A DNA stretch of 64,000 nucleotides from Scandinavium sp036271055 (GTDB taxonomy: Bacteria; Pseudomonadota; Gammaproteobacteria; Enterobacterales; Enterobacteriaceae). The translations under genes and the position numbers were made by a program. Shown here piece by piece: positions 1-7,922 of this stretch; the stretch's first letter is position 1; every line of letters begins with the position of its first letter. The stretch spans positions 1 through 64,000 of the forward strand of contig NZ_DATBBJ010000006.1 of assembly GCF_036271055.1 (NCBI RefSeq), given 5' to 3'. A model generated the notes under the pieces. It worked only from the letters and a program-made list of their open reading frames with translations. It ran no database searches and was not told the origin of the DNA.

Positions 1-147
1 CCGGATTCCATCACCATGGTTGAACTGTGGGAAACCGTTGCCCATCTCGAAGCCCATTTGCAAACCGCGCATATGAAAGCGTGGAGCGAAGCCGTCAAAG
101 GCGACGTGCTGGAAAGCCATATCCGTATTCTGGAACCGGCGCTGTAA
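1..147 (+). CDS. C-terminal end of an antibiotic-biosynthesis-monooxygenase (ABM/YgiN-like) domain protein, 5' truncated by the window
   Basis: An open frame runs from the first base to a TAA at 145-147 and gives 48 residues. The visible part reads like the end of a ferredoxin-fold ABM domain. A 'MVELWETVAHLEAHLQTAHM' segment resembles the 'E.W.s...l..H..s.h' signature of YgiN-type quinol monooxygenases, and a short helix and strand close the protein. Such proteins are small cytoplasmic dimers, often linked to quinone or aromatic oxidation. That role is family knowledge, not something visible here. The start lies outside the window. A hairpin terminator follows 24 bases later, so this is the last gene of its transcript. 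Confidence 0.6.
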   Translation, partial: PDSITMVELWETVAHLEAHLQTAHMKAWSEAVKGDVLESHIRILEPAL

Positions 148-170
148 TTTTTCTGCTTTAAGTTTGAATC

Positions 171-203
171 AAGCCCGGTTGCGTGATGGATCGGGCTTTT
201 TTG
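171..203 (+). terminator. Intrinsic terminator after the ABM-domain gene
   Basis: AGCCCG (172-177) pairs with CGGGCT (192-197) and is followed by a run of six T residues. Confidence 0.75.
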
Positions 204-400
204 TTGCGGGAGATCATGGAGGCGCTGGTTTGTGGCATTAGTAATTATTCAAGGTTCATTGATTTTGTCTACTGCGCAGATAAAACAGGCCACTTTGATA
301 TATCTCAAAGAGATACAATTATTTTTTCAATGGATAACTTAGTTATGGCAAAATAAAAAACCCTGATATTTATCAAATTTAATTTCTAGGTAACCTGTCA

Positions 401-850
401 ATGAAAACATCCAAATCCCTTGGCGTCATTGTCTTCATTAGCGCATTTTTTGTCTCAATCAACCCCGCTCGTGCCAACATATTTAGTAAACCTATAGATC
501 TGTCCAAGCCGTTTATCTGCAAAGATATATCCCCAACGCCCATGCACATCACAGATAAAGGTTTGATTGTAAGCGGGGTACTTTATCCTTTGTACAATTC
601 TAACTCGTCCTCGACGCCAGTGCTCACTAATACCATATTTCGCAGCCTGGATAACTTGGAGGAAATAGATATTATCCAAAACTCCGATAACGGTAAAGTG
701 AATGTCAGTTACATGAAATTCCGCATCAACCCTGACCAACTTATAAACGATGAATCAATTGAGAATAATAAAGTTTTTGAAAAAGGAAGTTTTGACGCTG
801 TAAATCCTGGACCAACTTATTACTCAAAAAATCAAGGATGCGAACAGTAA
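401..850 (+). CDS. Small secreted hypothetical protein, AT-rich
   Basis: 149 residues with a clear Sec signal peptide: MKTSK, a hydrophobic stretch over residues 7-20, and a likely AxA cleavage site at ARA-NI near residue 25. The mature part is polar and rich in Asn, Ser and Asp. It has two cysteines (about residue 40 in 'PFICKD' and near the end in 'NQGCEQ') that could form a disulphide in the periplasm. I recognise no family. The gene and its 5' flank are much more AT-rich than the backbone genes, which suggests recent acquisition. No partner gene is close, and the next feature is a prophage-type RNA. The ATG lies 20 bases after a weak purine stretch (taggtaacc), so the start is reasonable but not proven. 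Confidence 0.6.
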   Translation: MKTSKSLGVIVFISAFFVSINPARANIFSKPIDLSKPFICKDISPTPMHITDKGLIVSGVLYPLYNSNSSSTPVLTNTIFRSLDNLEEIDIIQNSDNGKVNVSYMKFRINPDQLINDESIENNKVFEKGSFDAVNPGPTYYSKNQGCEQ

Positions 851-1140
851 GGTATTGTTCAAAAGGCATATATTATGTTCTATAGAGCAATGAACGGTCA
901 GCCCTACTTCTGGTTTAATTACAGATAATGTTACTAGCAAATAAATACCAGCAACCCATTGATCTAACTGATGTAACACCCACTCCAAATTTACATTCCA
1001 AAATGAGAACCTGCTTCCGGGAATAGCCCTTGTCGGGGTCGGGTTATCACCGTATTCTTCTTTCGCACCTGCAAAATCAGGTGTCGGGATTGACCTCCTG
1101 AAACCACACACTGGCGGCACACGGGCGCATTCGCCCCTTT

Positions 1141-1169
1141 TTGTGTCGTTCACACGGCTACGCTACAAT
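1141..1169 (+). promoter_or_regulatory. Sigma70-type promoter for the C4-like RNA
   Basis: TTGTGT at 1141-1146 and TACAAT at 1164-1169 are separated by 17 bases, immediately before the start of the long hairpin at 1170. Confidence 0.5.
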
Positions 1170-1249
1170 GGTGGGCCGGGTGGGGGCATCGTAAGATGCG
1201 CCGATGTCAGTGTGGTCGGTAAGGTCAACCCCACCCGGTTCCGCCACCC
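1170..1249 (+). ncRNA. C4-like (P1/P4-type) antisense RNA structure
   Basis: The outer arms are GGTGG plus CCGGGTGGGG (about 1170-1185) and CCCCACCCGG plus CCACC (1229-1248). They are strongly complementary, with one internal asymmetric bulge. An inner hairpin GCATC-gtaa-GATGC sits at 1186-1199. A single-stranded segment carries AGGTCAA (1222-1228), which can pair with TTGACCT at 1256-1262, just upstream of the next gene's ribosome site. This architecture (promoter, compact RNA, target in the downstream mRNA leader) is how the C4/CI antisense RNAs of phages P1, P7 and P4 control the adjoining gene. The family assignment is from memory of its layout. A covariance-model search would settle it. 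Confidence 0.55.
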
Positions 1250-1306
1250 GTGAGATTGACCTCTCCGCTGGCGGTATTTAAATACCACACACTGGAGGCC
1301 GCCAAC

Positions 1307-1738
1307 ATGGCAATAACCCTCAATACCGACTGCAATTTACTGACTGTCCCCTTTAGCGCCGCAACCGATTTTACCGATCTGGCCGATTGCTGCGATCGCT
1401 TTGCTGAAACCCTGATTGACTGTGATGATCCGGTCTGTAAGTTGGCACTATTGGGCCGGATCGGGGCCTGTCTGGCGCTGCTCCGCCCGACGCTTGATGA
1501 TCCTATTCCGCCGCACCTGATCGAACGTTTCACCGTTGAGACGCTCCCCGATCCGCAACAATTTTTCGAACCGGATGCCGAAGCGCTGTGCGACTACTGC
1601 CAGACTCTGACGCAGGTGCTTTGCCAGCAATCGTTGCTGCCTGAAACTGAAAAATCGTTGAAGGGATTGCTGTGCGAGCTGGTGTGGATGTTTGCTGCGG
1701 ATTTGAAAGCTCCGCGTTGGGTGAAAACAACGCATTAA
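1307..1738 (+). CDS. Prophage-associated hypothetical protein downstream of the C4-like RNA
   Basis: 143 residues starting at ATG 1307, preceded by a strong GGAGG at 1294-1298 with an 8-base gap. An upstream in-frame ATG at 1250 lies inside the predicted antisense target and lacks a ribosome site, so I reject it. The protein is acidic and Cys/Leu-rich (for example 'DCCDRFAETLIDCDDPVCK'), mostly helical, with no signal peptide or membrane span. I do not recognise a function. Its position behind a C4-like RNA matches the layout of the Ash/Icd-type genes of P4-like satellites, so a phage immunity or host-inhibition role is possible but unproven. Its last third is repeated in broken form at about 3300-3438. 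Confidence 0.6.
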   Translation: MAITLNTDCNLLTVPFSAATDFTDLADCCDRFAETLIDCDDPVCKLALLGRIGACLALLRPTLDDPIPPHLIERFTVETLPDPQQFFEPDAEALCDYCQTLTQVLCQQSLLPETEKSLKGLLCELVWMFAADLKAPRWVKTTH

Positions 1739-1883
1739 AAACGCTAAATACAGCGGCGCTCCTGGACTGCACAATAAGTTTGCTGGGCAGGAAAAGAGGG
1801 CGCCGTTCAAAGTAGCGGGACACTCAAAACGCCAACGGGTGTCTACAGTTAATCTATCGCCCCCTGGCTAAGACACTCACATT

Positions 1884-2543
1884 ATGACTTTTTCTTTCAG
1901 AACCTATTTTCACGGCCGTCTGCGTTTGCTGATTTCTATACTGGCCGGAGTCATCTGCTTTTTAGCCCTCCCCGCCGGGCTGGGCTATCTGCAACGGTTG
2001 CTGATAGGCTGGAATGTGCTGGCGTGGCTGTATTTGTTCTTTATGTGGTTTCGTATGCTGCGTACAGATGTGCAGGATATTCCGCGCATTGCCAGAATGC
2101 AGGATGAGAGCGCGGGGCTGGTGCTGGGCATAGTGATCATCGGCTGCCTGGTCAGTATCCTGGCGATCCTGATTGAGCTGACTTCGCTTAAGCACCTCAC
2201 CGGAGCACCACGCGCGTTGCATCTGCTGCTGACCGGTAGCACGCTGGTGGTTTCCTGGGCCTTACTACCCACTTCCTTTGCCATGCACTACGCTCATCAC
2301 CATTATTTGCACCGCAGTAAAGACGTTACGCCGATGATTTTCCCGGATAAGCCGAAGGAGCCGGGTTACTGGGATTTCCTGTATTTTTCTTTCACCATCG
2401 CCGTCGCGTCGCAAACCGCCGATGTGGAAACGGGAACCACCGACATCCGGCAAATTACGCTGCTCCAGTCGGTTATTTCTTTTGTTTTCAATCTGGCAAT
2501 TTTGGGGCTGTCGGTGAATGTCGGAGCCGGGCTACTGAACTGA
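1884..2543 (+). CDS. DUF1345 family inner-membrane protein
   Basis: 219 residues with about five hydrophobic spans: roughly residues 12-32, 37-55, 76-98, 110-132 and 192-217. Two conserved-looking motifs lie in the loops, 'FAMHYAHHHYLH' (His-rich, near residue 135) and 'DFLYFSFTIAVASQTADV' (near residue 165). Together these are typical of the DUF1345 family, whose function is unknown. The start ATG follows the 3' end of the prophage-type gene by 145 bases and the gene stands alone. It lies between the full copy and the broken copy of the prophage gene's 3' end, so it may have moved with that event. Confidence 0.75.
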   Translation: MTFSFRTYFHGRLRLLISILAGVICFLALPAGLGYLQRLLIGWNVLAWLYLFFMWFRMLRTDVQDIPRIARMQDESAGLVLGIVIIGCLVSILAILIELTSLKHLTGAPRALHLLLTGSTLVVSWALLPTSFAMHYAHHHYLHRSKDVTPMIFPDKPKEPGYWDFLYFSFTIAVASQTADVETGTTDIRQITLLQSVISFVFNLAILGLSVNVGAGLLN

Positions 2544-2567
2544 CTCCGTTCTTTTTGCAGAATAGCA

Positions 2568-3152
2568 TTATTGATGTCGTTTCACCTCGTATTGCAGACA
2601 CACTACGCCCGACGGGAAAACGTGACTCTTTACCAGCATGAGAGAAGTTTTGTCTTTGATGTTTTTGAACAAGGGAATACCTTGCCCCAGCAGTACCGGA
2701 TTGACGAATAGCCAATACTCATCGATAAGGTTTTCCGTCATTAGTGCGTGAGTTGCTGAGGGGCTGCCAAACAGTAAGATTTCGCTGCCCGCGCTATGTT
2801 TGAGCTTGCTGATTTCGTCGTTCACATTGCCACTGATAATGTGCGTATCAGGGTGATTTTTTTTCAACAGGGTTTTCGACAACACCACTTTGCGGGCAGA
2901 TTTATACCAACGCGAATGCGCATGGTCATGCGGGCTGGCGTCGGACTTGTCGGCAGCCGTGGGCCAGTACGATTCCATCATCTGCCAGGTGGTGCGCCCA
3001 TATAAGGCGGTGTCGGTCTGCTGGATCCGCTGCTCTACATATTCAAACAAGTCGGGGCTGAGGCTTATCCAGGCCAGACTCGCCGGCCCCTCAGCGGTAG
3101 AAGCGACAAAACCATCCAGCGACACATGGACAAACGAGACTATTTTTCTCAT
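2568..3152 (-). CDS. Dihydrofolate reductase / RibD C-terminal family protein
   Basis: 194 residues opening with 'MRKIVSFVHVSLDGFVAST', the first strand and 'SLDGF' signature of the RibD_C/DHFR-like fold (YwjB/YyaP group). A later 'ALYGRTTWQMMESYWP' (around residues 50-65) is the nucleotide-binding 'GR.T...m..yW' motif. 'ILLFGSPSATHALM' (about 125-138) and 'YWLFVNPVLLGQGIPLF' (about 147-163) complete the fold. Members are cytoplasmic NADPH-dependent reductases of mostly unknown substrate, so no specific reaction is claimed. The gene converges on the DUF1345 gene. Eight bases upstream lies the stop of a co-directional gene remnant, which suggests it was once the second gene of an operon. Confidence 0.75.
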   Translation of the reverse strand: MRKIVSFVHVSLDGFVASTAEGPASLAWISLSPDLFEYVEQRIQQTDTALYGRTTWQMMESYWPTAADKSDASPHDHAHSRWYKSARKVVLSKTLLKKNHPDTHIISGNVNDEISKLKHSAGSEILLFGSPSATHALMTENLIDEYWLFVNPVLLGQGIPLFKNIKDKTSLMLVKSHVFPSGVVCLQYEVKRHQ

Positions 3153-3160
3153 GATTTTCT

Positions 3161-3297
3161 CTATGATTCAGTTTTGATTACCTGACCTGCGAGGCGCGCC
3201 TGGGTCAGGTTCCCGTCTTTAATCGCACTCATTTTCTCCAATGACATCCCTGGAACGTCTGGCATTAAGTATAAAAGCAATACGGTTCCTGAACAGC
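3161..3297 (-). pseudogene. C-terminal remnant of an unknown gene upstream of the DHFR-like gene
   Basis: On the minus strand an open frame ends at 3161. Its last 35 or so residues ('MSLEKMSAIKDGNLTQARL' and onward) look like ordinary coding sequence. Further upstream the same frame merely reads antisense through the prophage-gene fragment. The likely picture is a gene whose 5' part was replaced at about position 3298. I do not recognise the product. Confidence 0.3.
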
Positions 3298-3438
3298 GCC
3301 CATTGCCGGACTTTGACGCAGGTGCTTTGCCAGTCGTCGTTGCTGCCTGAAACTGAAAAATCGTTAACTGAAAAATCGTTGAAGGGATGGCTGAGCGAGA
3401 GGGGACAGGAAGTTGAGGAATATCTTGCGAAGCAGTAG
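3298..3438 (+). pseudogene. Broken second copy of the 3' end of the prophage-type gene at 1307-1738
   Basis: Bases from about 3301 match the stretch starting near 1596 of the intact gene. Both encode TLTQVLCQ-SLLPETEKSL-KG. In this copy a 15-base in-frame unit, ACTGAAAAATCGTTA, is duplicated, giving 'TEKSL' twice. The end then diverges and stops at 3436-3438. No ribosome site or matching N-terminus is present, so this is a fragment and not a gene. Confidence 0.6.
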
Positions 3439-3483
3439 GTCGGGCGACAATGTCGGTTATGGTGAGGGCTTTATTCTCCAGTG

Positions 3484-3506
3484 AAAAAGGGGAGCCGAAG
3501 CTCCCC
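3484..3506 (-). terminator. Intrinsic terminator of opgB
   Basis: GGGGAGC (3489-3495), loop cgaa, GCTCCCC (3500-3506). Read on the minus strand it is followed by TTTTT. Confidence 0.8.
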
Positions 3507-3512
3507 ATAACG

Positions 3513-5804
3513 TTACCCTTCCGATTTCACCACTTTGATTTCCACCATTCCAATCCCCAACTGACGCGGGGAGTGGCCGAGAATATTGCCCTCGTTGGTG
3601 GTTTGCGGATCCGGCGGCGCAATCGTCAGCAGATTGCTGTTCGTCGGGTTATCGAAATGCAGCGTGGTGGTGGTGACGTCTTTGCTGAGTGTCAGCATTT
3701 GCTCACTGTTACCCACGCGCACCGGAATCGGTTTGTCGGCGTTCGGCCCAAAGGCTTTGGCGGTGATCACCAGATCGAATTTCTGTGGCAGCGGCGTTTT
3801 GTACTCAATCTTCACTTCATGACCGAGTTGCGCGTTTGACCAGCGGCCCCAACTCTCCGGACGGGAAATACCGCTGAACTGTTTCACTTCTTCTGGTGCT
3901 CCGGCGACGTTGAAGATAAAGCTGTCCGCTTTATAACGGATGTCGTTATCCACGATTTTCAGGGTGTCGACGTTGCCTTTGTAGCGCACCATGTCGATAA
4001 CCGTGTCTTTGAACGCGGCTTTCCCTTTCCACTGTGCTTTATCAACATGTTGCACGGTTTGCTCGCCGCCAAGCTGGCCCTGAGAAACACACCAGTCAGT
4101 TGAAAGCGACAGTTCTGGTGCCCACAGTTGAGCCATTTTGTAGCAGCGGTCAATCCACATGAAGTTATCGCGTGGCGCAAAATCGGCAAGCTGATAGCGC
4201 AGCGGCGCGGAGTATTCACTTTCCGGCAGCGGTTCGACTCGGTTGTCGGAGACTCGCAGCAGCAGCGGCAGACGGAAATGCGAACCAGAGAAAGCCATCA
4301 TGCCTTTCTGTTGATCGACAGTGAAATCTTTGATTGATTTCGGGAAGTTCCACAGGCGGATAATGTCCGGTTTCCACGCCAGCACTTTCTCTTTCATGTT
4401 GAGGAACACTTCGGACAGCGACTGGCTGGAAAGGCTGCTGCGTCCGAGGCCGATAAAGTTGTCGCCACCGAGAATATCCAGCACTGTGGCACCGTTATCC
4501 ATGGTGCTGCGCTTTACGCCCATCACTTCTTGCTGCGGCTTGTCGCCGCGGATGACAAAGAACAGATCGCTGCGATCCTGTTTATTGAGGTATTCCCAGG
4601 CGGTGTTTTTCATCGCCAGATGATCGGAAGAAACCACGATCACTGTGTTCTTAAAGTACGGCGAGGCTTTGATCTTCTCGATCAGCGCTGCAACGTGTTC
4701 CTGGCTACAGGTGACCGCGCTGAATGACTGGTTCACCTTCCCGTCGATTTCATATTTTTTACGGTTACAGCTGCGGGAGATAAAGCCATCCGGATGATGG
4801 GTATCGACAGTCAACGTGAACAGCGAGAAACGCTGGCCGGATTTCGACAGCTCTTCGTATTTTTTCCATACTTCGTCGAGCACGGTGTCATCGTAGAAGC
4901 CCCAGTCGTTGCGATAGTTGGGGTCGGCAACGGTGGTTTTCAGTTCTTCCGCACCGTAGAGGTGCTCGAAACCATGGGATTGCAGGAAGACGTCTTTACC
5001 GGCAAAGCGCAAGTTTGCGCCCTGCATAAAGTAGTTTTGGTAGCCGGAGTTTTTCAAAATATCGCCAAGGCAGATATTTTGCGGGAAGAAGCTGGATACG
5101 GAAGCCGAGGCGTTGCCTTCGAACGGCGCAAAAAGCGGGATGCCGCATTGCGACGCGACCATTCCGGCAATGGTGTAATCCGTGCCTGGCAGTTGCGCGG
5201 TGTGGCTGAAATCGATGCTTTCATCTTTCAGTTTACCGAGTTCAGGCGTCAGGTTCGGGAACGCGTCATTATCAAAATAGGTGCGTTCAAGGCTTTCACC
5301 GTAGATATAAACCAGGTTGAGTTTTGGGTTCGGAATCGATTTAGACGGCTCTTTGTAATAGGCCGCAAAATCCGGATCGCCATCGCGGGACTGGGATTTC
5401 ACCAGTTCCGTTATCTGATGAAATGCAGGACTTGCGTCCACGGAGGCAAGGGCAAGCCCTAACGCCAGCACGCTGTAACCAAAATGATGAGGAAGGTGAC
5501 GACGACGGCGCAGCAGCCAGCCGAGTCCACCAAAGACTAAAATCAGCGCTAGCACGAGGCCCACGCCGGGAAGAATATATTTACTGACGCCTGCACCGGT
5601 CAGACTGTTGGTGAGGGTATACAGCACGGCATCGTTGATGCCGTCGCCGGTGAAGTAATCACTGGCGTAAAGCGTCAGGTTCAGGACCACAAAAAGGCCA
5701 AGCACCGTCAGGGTGGAAGCAAACCACCAGGTATTACGCCCCGCCTTCCATGCATAAATCACGACGGAAGCGAGAAACAGAGCAATAGAGACAAGCTCGG
5801 ACAC
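3513..5804 (-). CDS. opgB: Phosphoglycerol transferase I (OpgB/MdoB)
   Basis: 763 residues, the same length as E. coli OpgB and similar throughout. Four hydrophobic segments in the first 125 residues anchor it in the inner membrane. A large periplasmic sulfatase-fold domain follows, with 'YIYGESLERTYFDND' near residue 165 and 'VIVVSSDHLAM' near 415 supplying metal and catalytic residues. The enzyme moves phosphoglycerol from phosphatidylglycerol onto osmoregulated periplasmic glucans. It starts at a GTG (complement of 5802-5804) with AGGA a few bases upstream, and no better ATG precedes it. It has its own terminator, so it is probably a single-gene transcript. Identification is very secure. 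Confidence 0.97.
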   Translation of the reverse strand: MSELVSIALFLASVVIYAWKAGRNTWWFASTLTVLGLFVVLNLTLYASDYFTGDGINDAVLYTLTNSLTGAGVSKYILPGVGLVLALILVFGGLGWLLRRRRHLPHHFGYSVLALGLALASVDASPAFHQITELVKSQSRDGDPDFAAYYKEPSKSIPNPKLNLVYIYGESLERTYFDNDAFPNLTPELGKLKDESIDFSHTAQLPGTDYTIAGMVASQCGIPLFAPFEGNASASVSSFFPQNICLGDILKNSGYQNYFMQGANLRFAGKDVFLQSHGFEHLYGAEELKTTVADPNYRNDWGFYDDTVLDEVWKKYEELSKSGQRFSLFTLTVDTHHPDGFISRSCNRKKYEIDGKVNQSFSAVTCSQEHVAALIEKIKASPYFKNTVIVVSSDHLAMKNTAWEYLNKQDRSDLFFVIRGDKPQQEVMGVKRSTMDNGATVLDILGGDNFIGLGRSSLSSQSLSEVFLNMKEKVLAWKPDIIRLWNFPKSIKDFTVDQQKGMMAFSGSHFRLPLLLRVSDNRVEPLPESEYSAPLRYQLADFAPRDNFMWIDRCYKMAQLWAPELSLSTDWCVSQGQLGGEQTVQHVDKAQWKGKAAFKDTVIDMVRYKGNVDTLKIVDNDIRYKADSFIFNVAGAPEEVKQFSGISRPESWGRWSNAQLGHEVKIEYKTPLPQKFDLVITAKAFGPNADKPIPVRVGNSEQMLTLSKDVTTTTLHFDNPTNSNLLTIAPPDPQTTNEGNILGHSPRQLGIGMVEIKVVKSEG

Positions 5805-5986
5805 AGCACATCCTCAGTTACATTGGTCATCCACTGACCAGACACTATTTTGGGCCCTACACTTTAATTGCAGTGCAATATTGCTGCAATTGTAGCGTCA
5901 TCAAAATGTGCATTTATTCAGAATTGGTTGAGATGTGCGTATTTTTTATCCCGCTCACACGCTTTATGAGCGGGATGTTGAGGGGA

Positions 5987-6481
5987 TCAGGAGAGGAAAT
6001 TCGTGCCTTGTTTAAGCACCAAGTCGCAAGCTTTGGTTTTAACTTGTTTTCCAAGCTCGGAATCACCGAGAGAACTCAGGTTCAGCTGTTGGCCATTCTG
6101 AGCGTTAAGCAGACCCTGAATACCGTCCATATAATTGGTATCGGCTTTTTGCTCAGGCGCGGTGTCCAGGCCGAGTTTGCCCAACACCTGATCCTTCACA
6201 TTGTCGGCATTGGTCACGGAAGTCAGCTTCTGCTGCGCGCAATACCCGAGAATGCCCGCCGCGTTATTCATGTTGTCAGCGCTGAGCGCTTTGCCGCTGC
6301 CTGTGAGCAGGCTGGTCAGGGACGAAATGGACGTGCCGCCCTGGGAAGACGTTGAACTTTGGCCACTCAGTTCACTGGCTGCGCTGGAAAGCGTGTCGCT
6401 GAGTGAAAGGGCAAAAGCGCTGCTGGAAAGCAGAGCGCTGGTGAGCGCGATAGTGCAAACAAGGCGTTTAGTATTATTCAT
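5987..6481 (-). CDS. yjjA: YjjA, secreted DUF2501 protein
   Basis: 164 residues with a signal peptide: MNNTKR, a hydrophobic core, and a cut after 'SSAFA'. A Ser/Thr/Gln-rich segment (residues 27-60) follows. The conserved DUF2501 body has two cysteines, in 'LGYCAQQ' and 'TKACDLV'. The protein is presumably periplasmic and its role is unknown. Position between opgB and dnaC on the same strand is as in E. coli, where the yjjA-dnaT-dnaC order is conserved. A perfect 8-bp inverted repeat (CCCGCTCA at 5950-5957, TGAGCGGG at 5967-5974) lies between it and opgB, but it lacks a T-run in either useful direction. Confidence 0.9.
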   Translation of the reverse strand: MNNTKRLVCTIALTSALLSSSAFALSLSDTLSSAASELSGQSSTSSQGGTSISSLTSLLTGSGKALSADNMNNAAGILGYCAQQKLTSVTNADNVKDQVLGKLGLDTAPEQKADTNYMDGIQGLLNAQNGQQLNLSSLGDSELGKQVKTKACDLVLKQGTNFLS

Positions 6482-6542
6482 TTTATTTTACTCAGTTGAC
6501 TGAAACCTGGTCAGTATAACGCTGCTCAGGATCAGAAATATC

Positions 6543-7280
6543 TCAATACTCTTTGCCTGTCACACGGCTGCGGTAGCTCTCCCAGTTAAAGATTACCCAC
6601 AAGCTATTGCCTAAACGCATGCGATCCATGACGCGTTCACCGAGCAATTTGTTCATTTCATCCATGTTGCTGTTGGTGAGCATCCCGGTTGGGCGTTTTG
6701 ACGATGAACGGCGGTCGACGATCTGATTAATGATCACTTTCTCGTAGCGGGATTCCGTCTGCACGCCGATCTCATCGATCACCAGCAGATCGACATTACT
6801 CAGATCGTTCAGCAGTTTCTCTTCGGTGACCTCGCGATTGCTGAACGTGTCTTTCATCGCAGACATGATGTCGGCGACGGTGATGATCAGTACCGATTTC
6901 CCGCGCAGCAGCAGTTCGTTGCATATAGCCGCGGCCAGATGGTTTTTTCCGGTGCCAGGCTTGCCCGAAAAGATGAAGCTCGCAATGTTACCGTCGAACT
7001 CTTCAACATATTGGCGCGCTTTGGACAGGGCATTCATCTGCCCGTCAGACTCTACGCGGTAGTTATCAAATGAGCAGTTCTGGTGCAGTGGGCGAATGCC
7101 GGAGCGGTTGAACGTGCGCTGCATTTTCATGGCACGATTTTCACGTTCCAGCGCTTCTGAACGCTGTTGCCCTTGTTCTTTTTGCCATGCCAGCAGTTCT
7201 TCACCCGTTTTGAACGCCGGTTCGATGTGCTTTGGCATCATTTTTTGCAGGCGTTGCATCAGGTCACCAACATTTTTCAT
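6543..7280 (-). CDS. dnaC: DnaC, helicase loader ATPase
   Basis: 245 residues, identical in length to E. coli DnaC. An N-terminal DnaB-binding region (about 1-70) precedes an AAA+ domain. Walker A is 'GKPGTGKNHLAAAIC' (about residues 104-118, with the Asn-His typical of DnaC), Walker B is 'LLVIDEIGVQ', and an arginine finger lies in 'GERVMDRMR'. It loads the DnaB helicase at oriC and, with PriA/PriB/DnaT, at stalled forks. It begins 2 bases after the dnaT stop, so the two are translationally linked. E. coli-type chromosomes carry this pair here, whereas most bacteria use DnaI/DciA instead. Confidence 0.97.
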   Translation of the reverse strand: MKNVGDLMQRLQKMMPKHIEPAFKTGEELLAWQKEQGQQRSEALERENRAMKMQRTFNRSGIRPLHQNCSFDNYRVESDGQMNALSKARQYVEEFDGNIASFIFSGKPGTGKNHLAAAICNELLLRGKSVLIITVADIMSAMKDTFSNREVTEEKLLNDLSNVDLLVIDEIGVQTESRYEKVIINQIVDRRSSSKRPTGMLTNSNMDEMNKLLGERVMDRMRLGNSLWVIFNWESYRSRVTGKEY

Positions 7281-7282
7281 TA

Positions 7283-7822
7283 TTAACCTCGAAAACCTGG
7301 GGGAATGTGATTATCTGGCTCAGAGAGCGTGTTGAGATCGCGCTTTGGTTGCCCGCCGTTGCTGGCGCGGCCGATTTGCAGACTTCGTGCCAGTTTCTGC
7401 TGCCATTGCACGTGATGGAAGACTTTGCCTTCCGCCTGCCAGTAGGCCGTGAACGAAGCCAATTCTTCCGGTGTAGCGGGCTGCGTCAGGGCAATACCCC
7501 ACAGTGCTGCCATGCGCTGGAAATCCGCATCGGGCTGCCAATCGGCATACATCGCGAATTTGCCCATCGGTACGGCAATGGGGGCGGCTGTCGGCTCATC
7601 GAAAAACTGACCGTCCAGCGTGACGTCGCTGCCCGGGCGAGCAAGTTTGGCTTCCAGTTCCAGCAACTGTTCCAGGCGTGCGGGCGCAATGGCATAAAAC
7701 GCGGGCGCATTATTGGCAAATACCGCAATGGCGCCGTTATCGGCATTGTTCAACACGCCATCAGGATCGCGCAAAAACGCTTCAACCCCGATAACGCTGG
7801 ACGTCAGAATTCTGGAAGACAT
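7283..7822 (-). CDS. dnaT: DnaT, primosomal protein i
   Basis: 179 residues, the same as E. coli. The N-terminal half (to about residue 85) is the trimerisation part. The C-terminal half contains the conserved 'ASFTAYWQAEGKVFHHVQWQQKLARSLQ' stretch, read in pieces, that binds single-stranded DNA. The tail ends 'IPPGFRG'. DnaT bridges PriB and DnaC during PriA-dependent replication restart. It is immediately upstream of dnaC and 100 bases downstream of yjjB, all on the minus strand. Confidence 0.96.
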   Translation of the reverse strand: MSSRILTSSVIGVEAFLRDPDGVLNNADNGAIAVFANNAPAFYAIAPARLEQLLELEAKLARPGSDVTLDGQFFDEPTAAPIAVPMGKFAMYADWQPDADFQRMAALWGIALTQPATPEELASFTAYWQAEGKVFHHVQWQQKLARSLQIGRASNGGQPKRDLNTLSEPDNHIPPGFRG

Positions 7823-7922
7823 AGCAGTTACTCAAACAAAGAAACAACAGGTATAACATGGGCAGATAGTAGCACAGACCCGCGCACGGGAGGAGATTCC
7901 AGGACGTGCGCAAATCCGTGTT

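Noticed and set aside
824..1153. Minus-strand 109-residue frame across the C4 upstream region
   Set aside because: It covers repeated control elements and has no ribosome site or recognised domain. Non-coding function is more likely.
5950..5974. CCCGCTCA/TGAGCGGG hairpin between opgB and yjjA as a terminator
   Set aside because: The stem is perfect but T-runs are on the wrong side for both strands, so I do not call it an intrinsic terminator.
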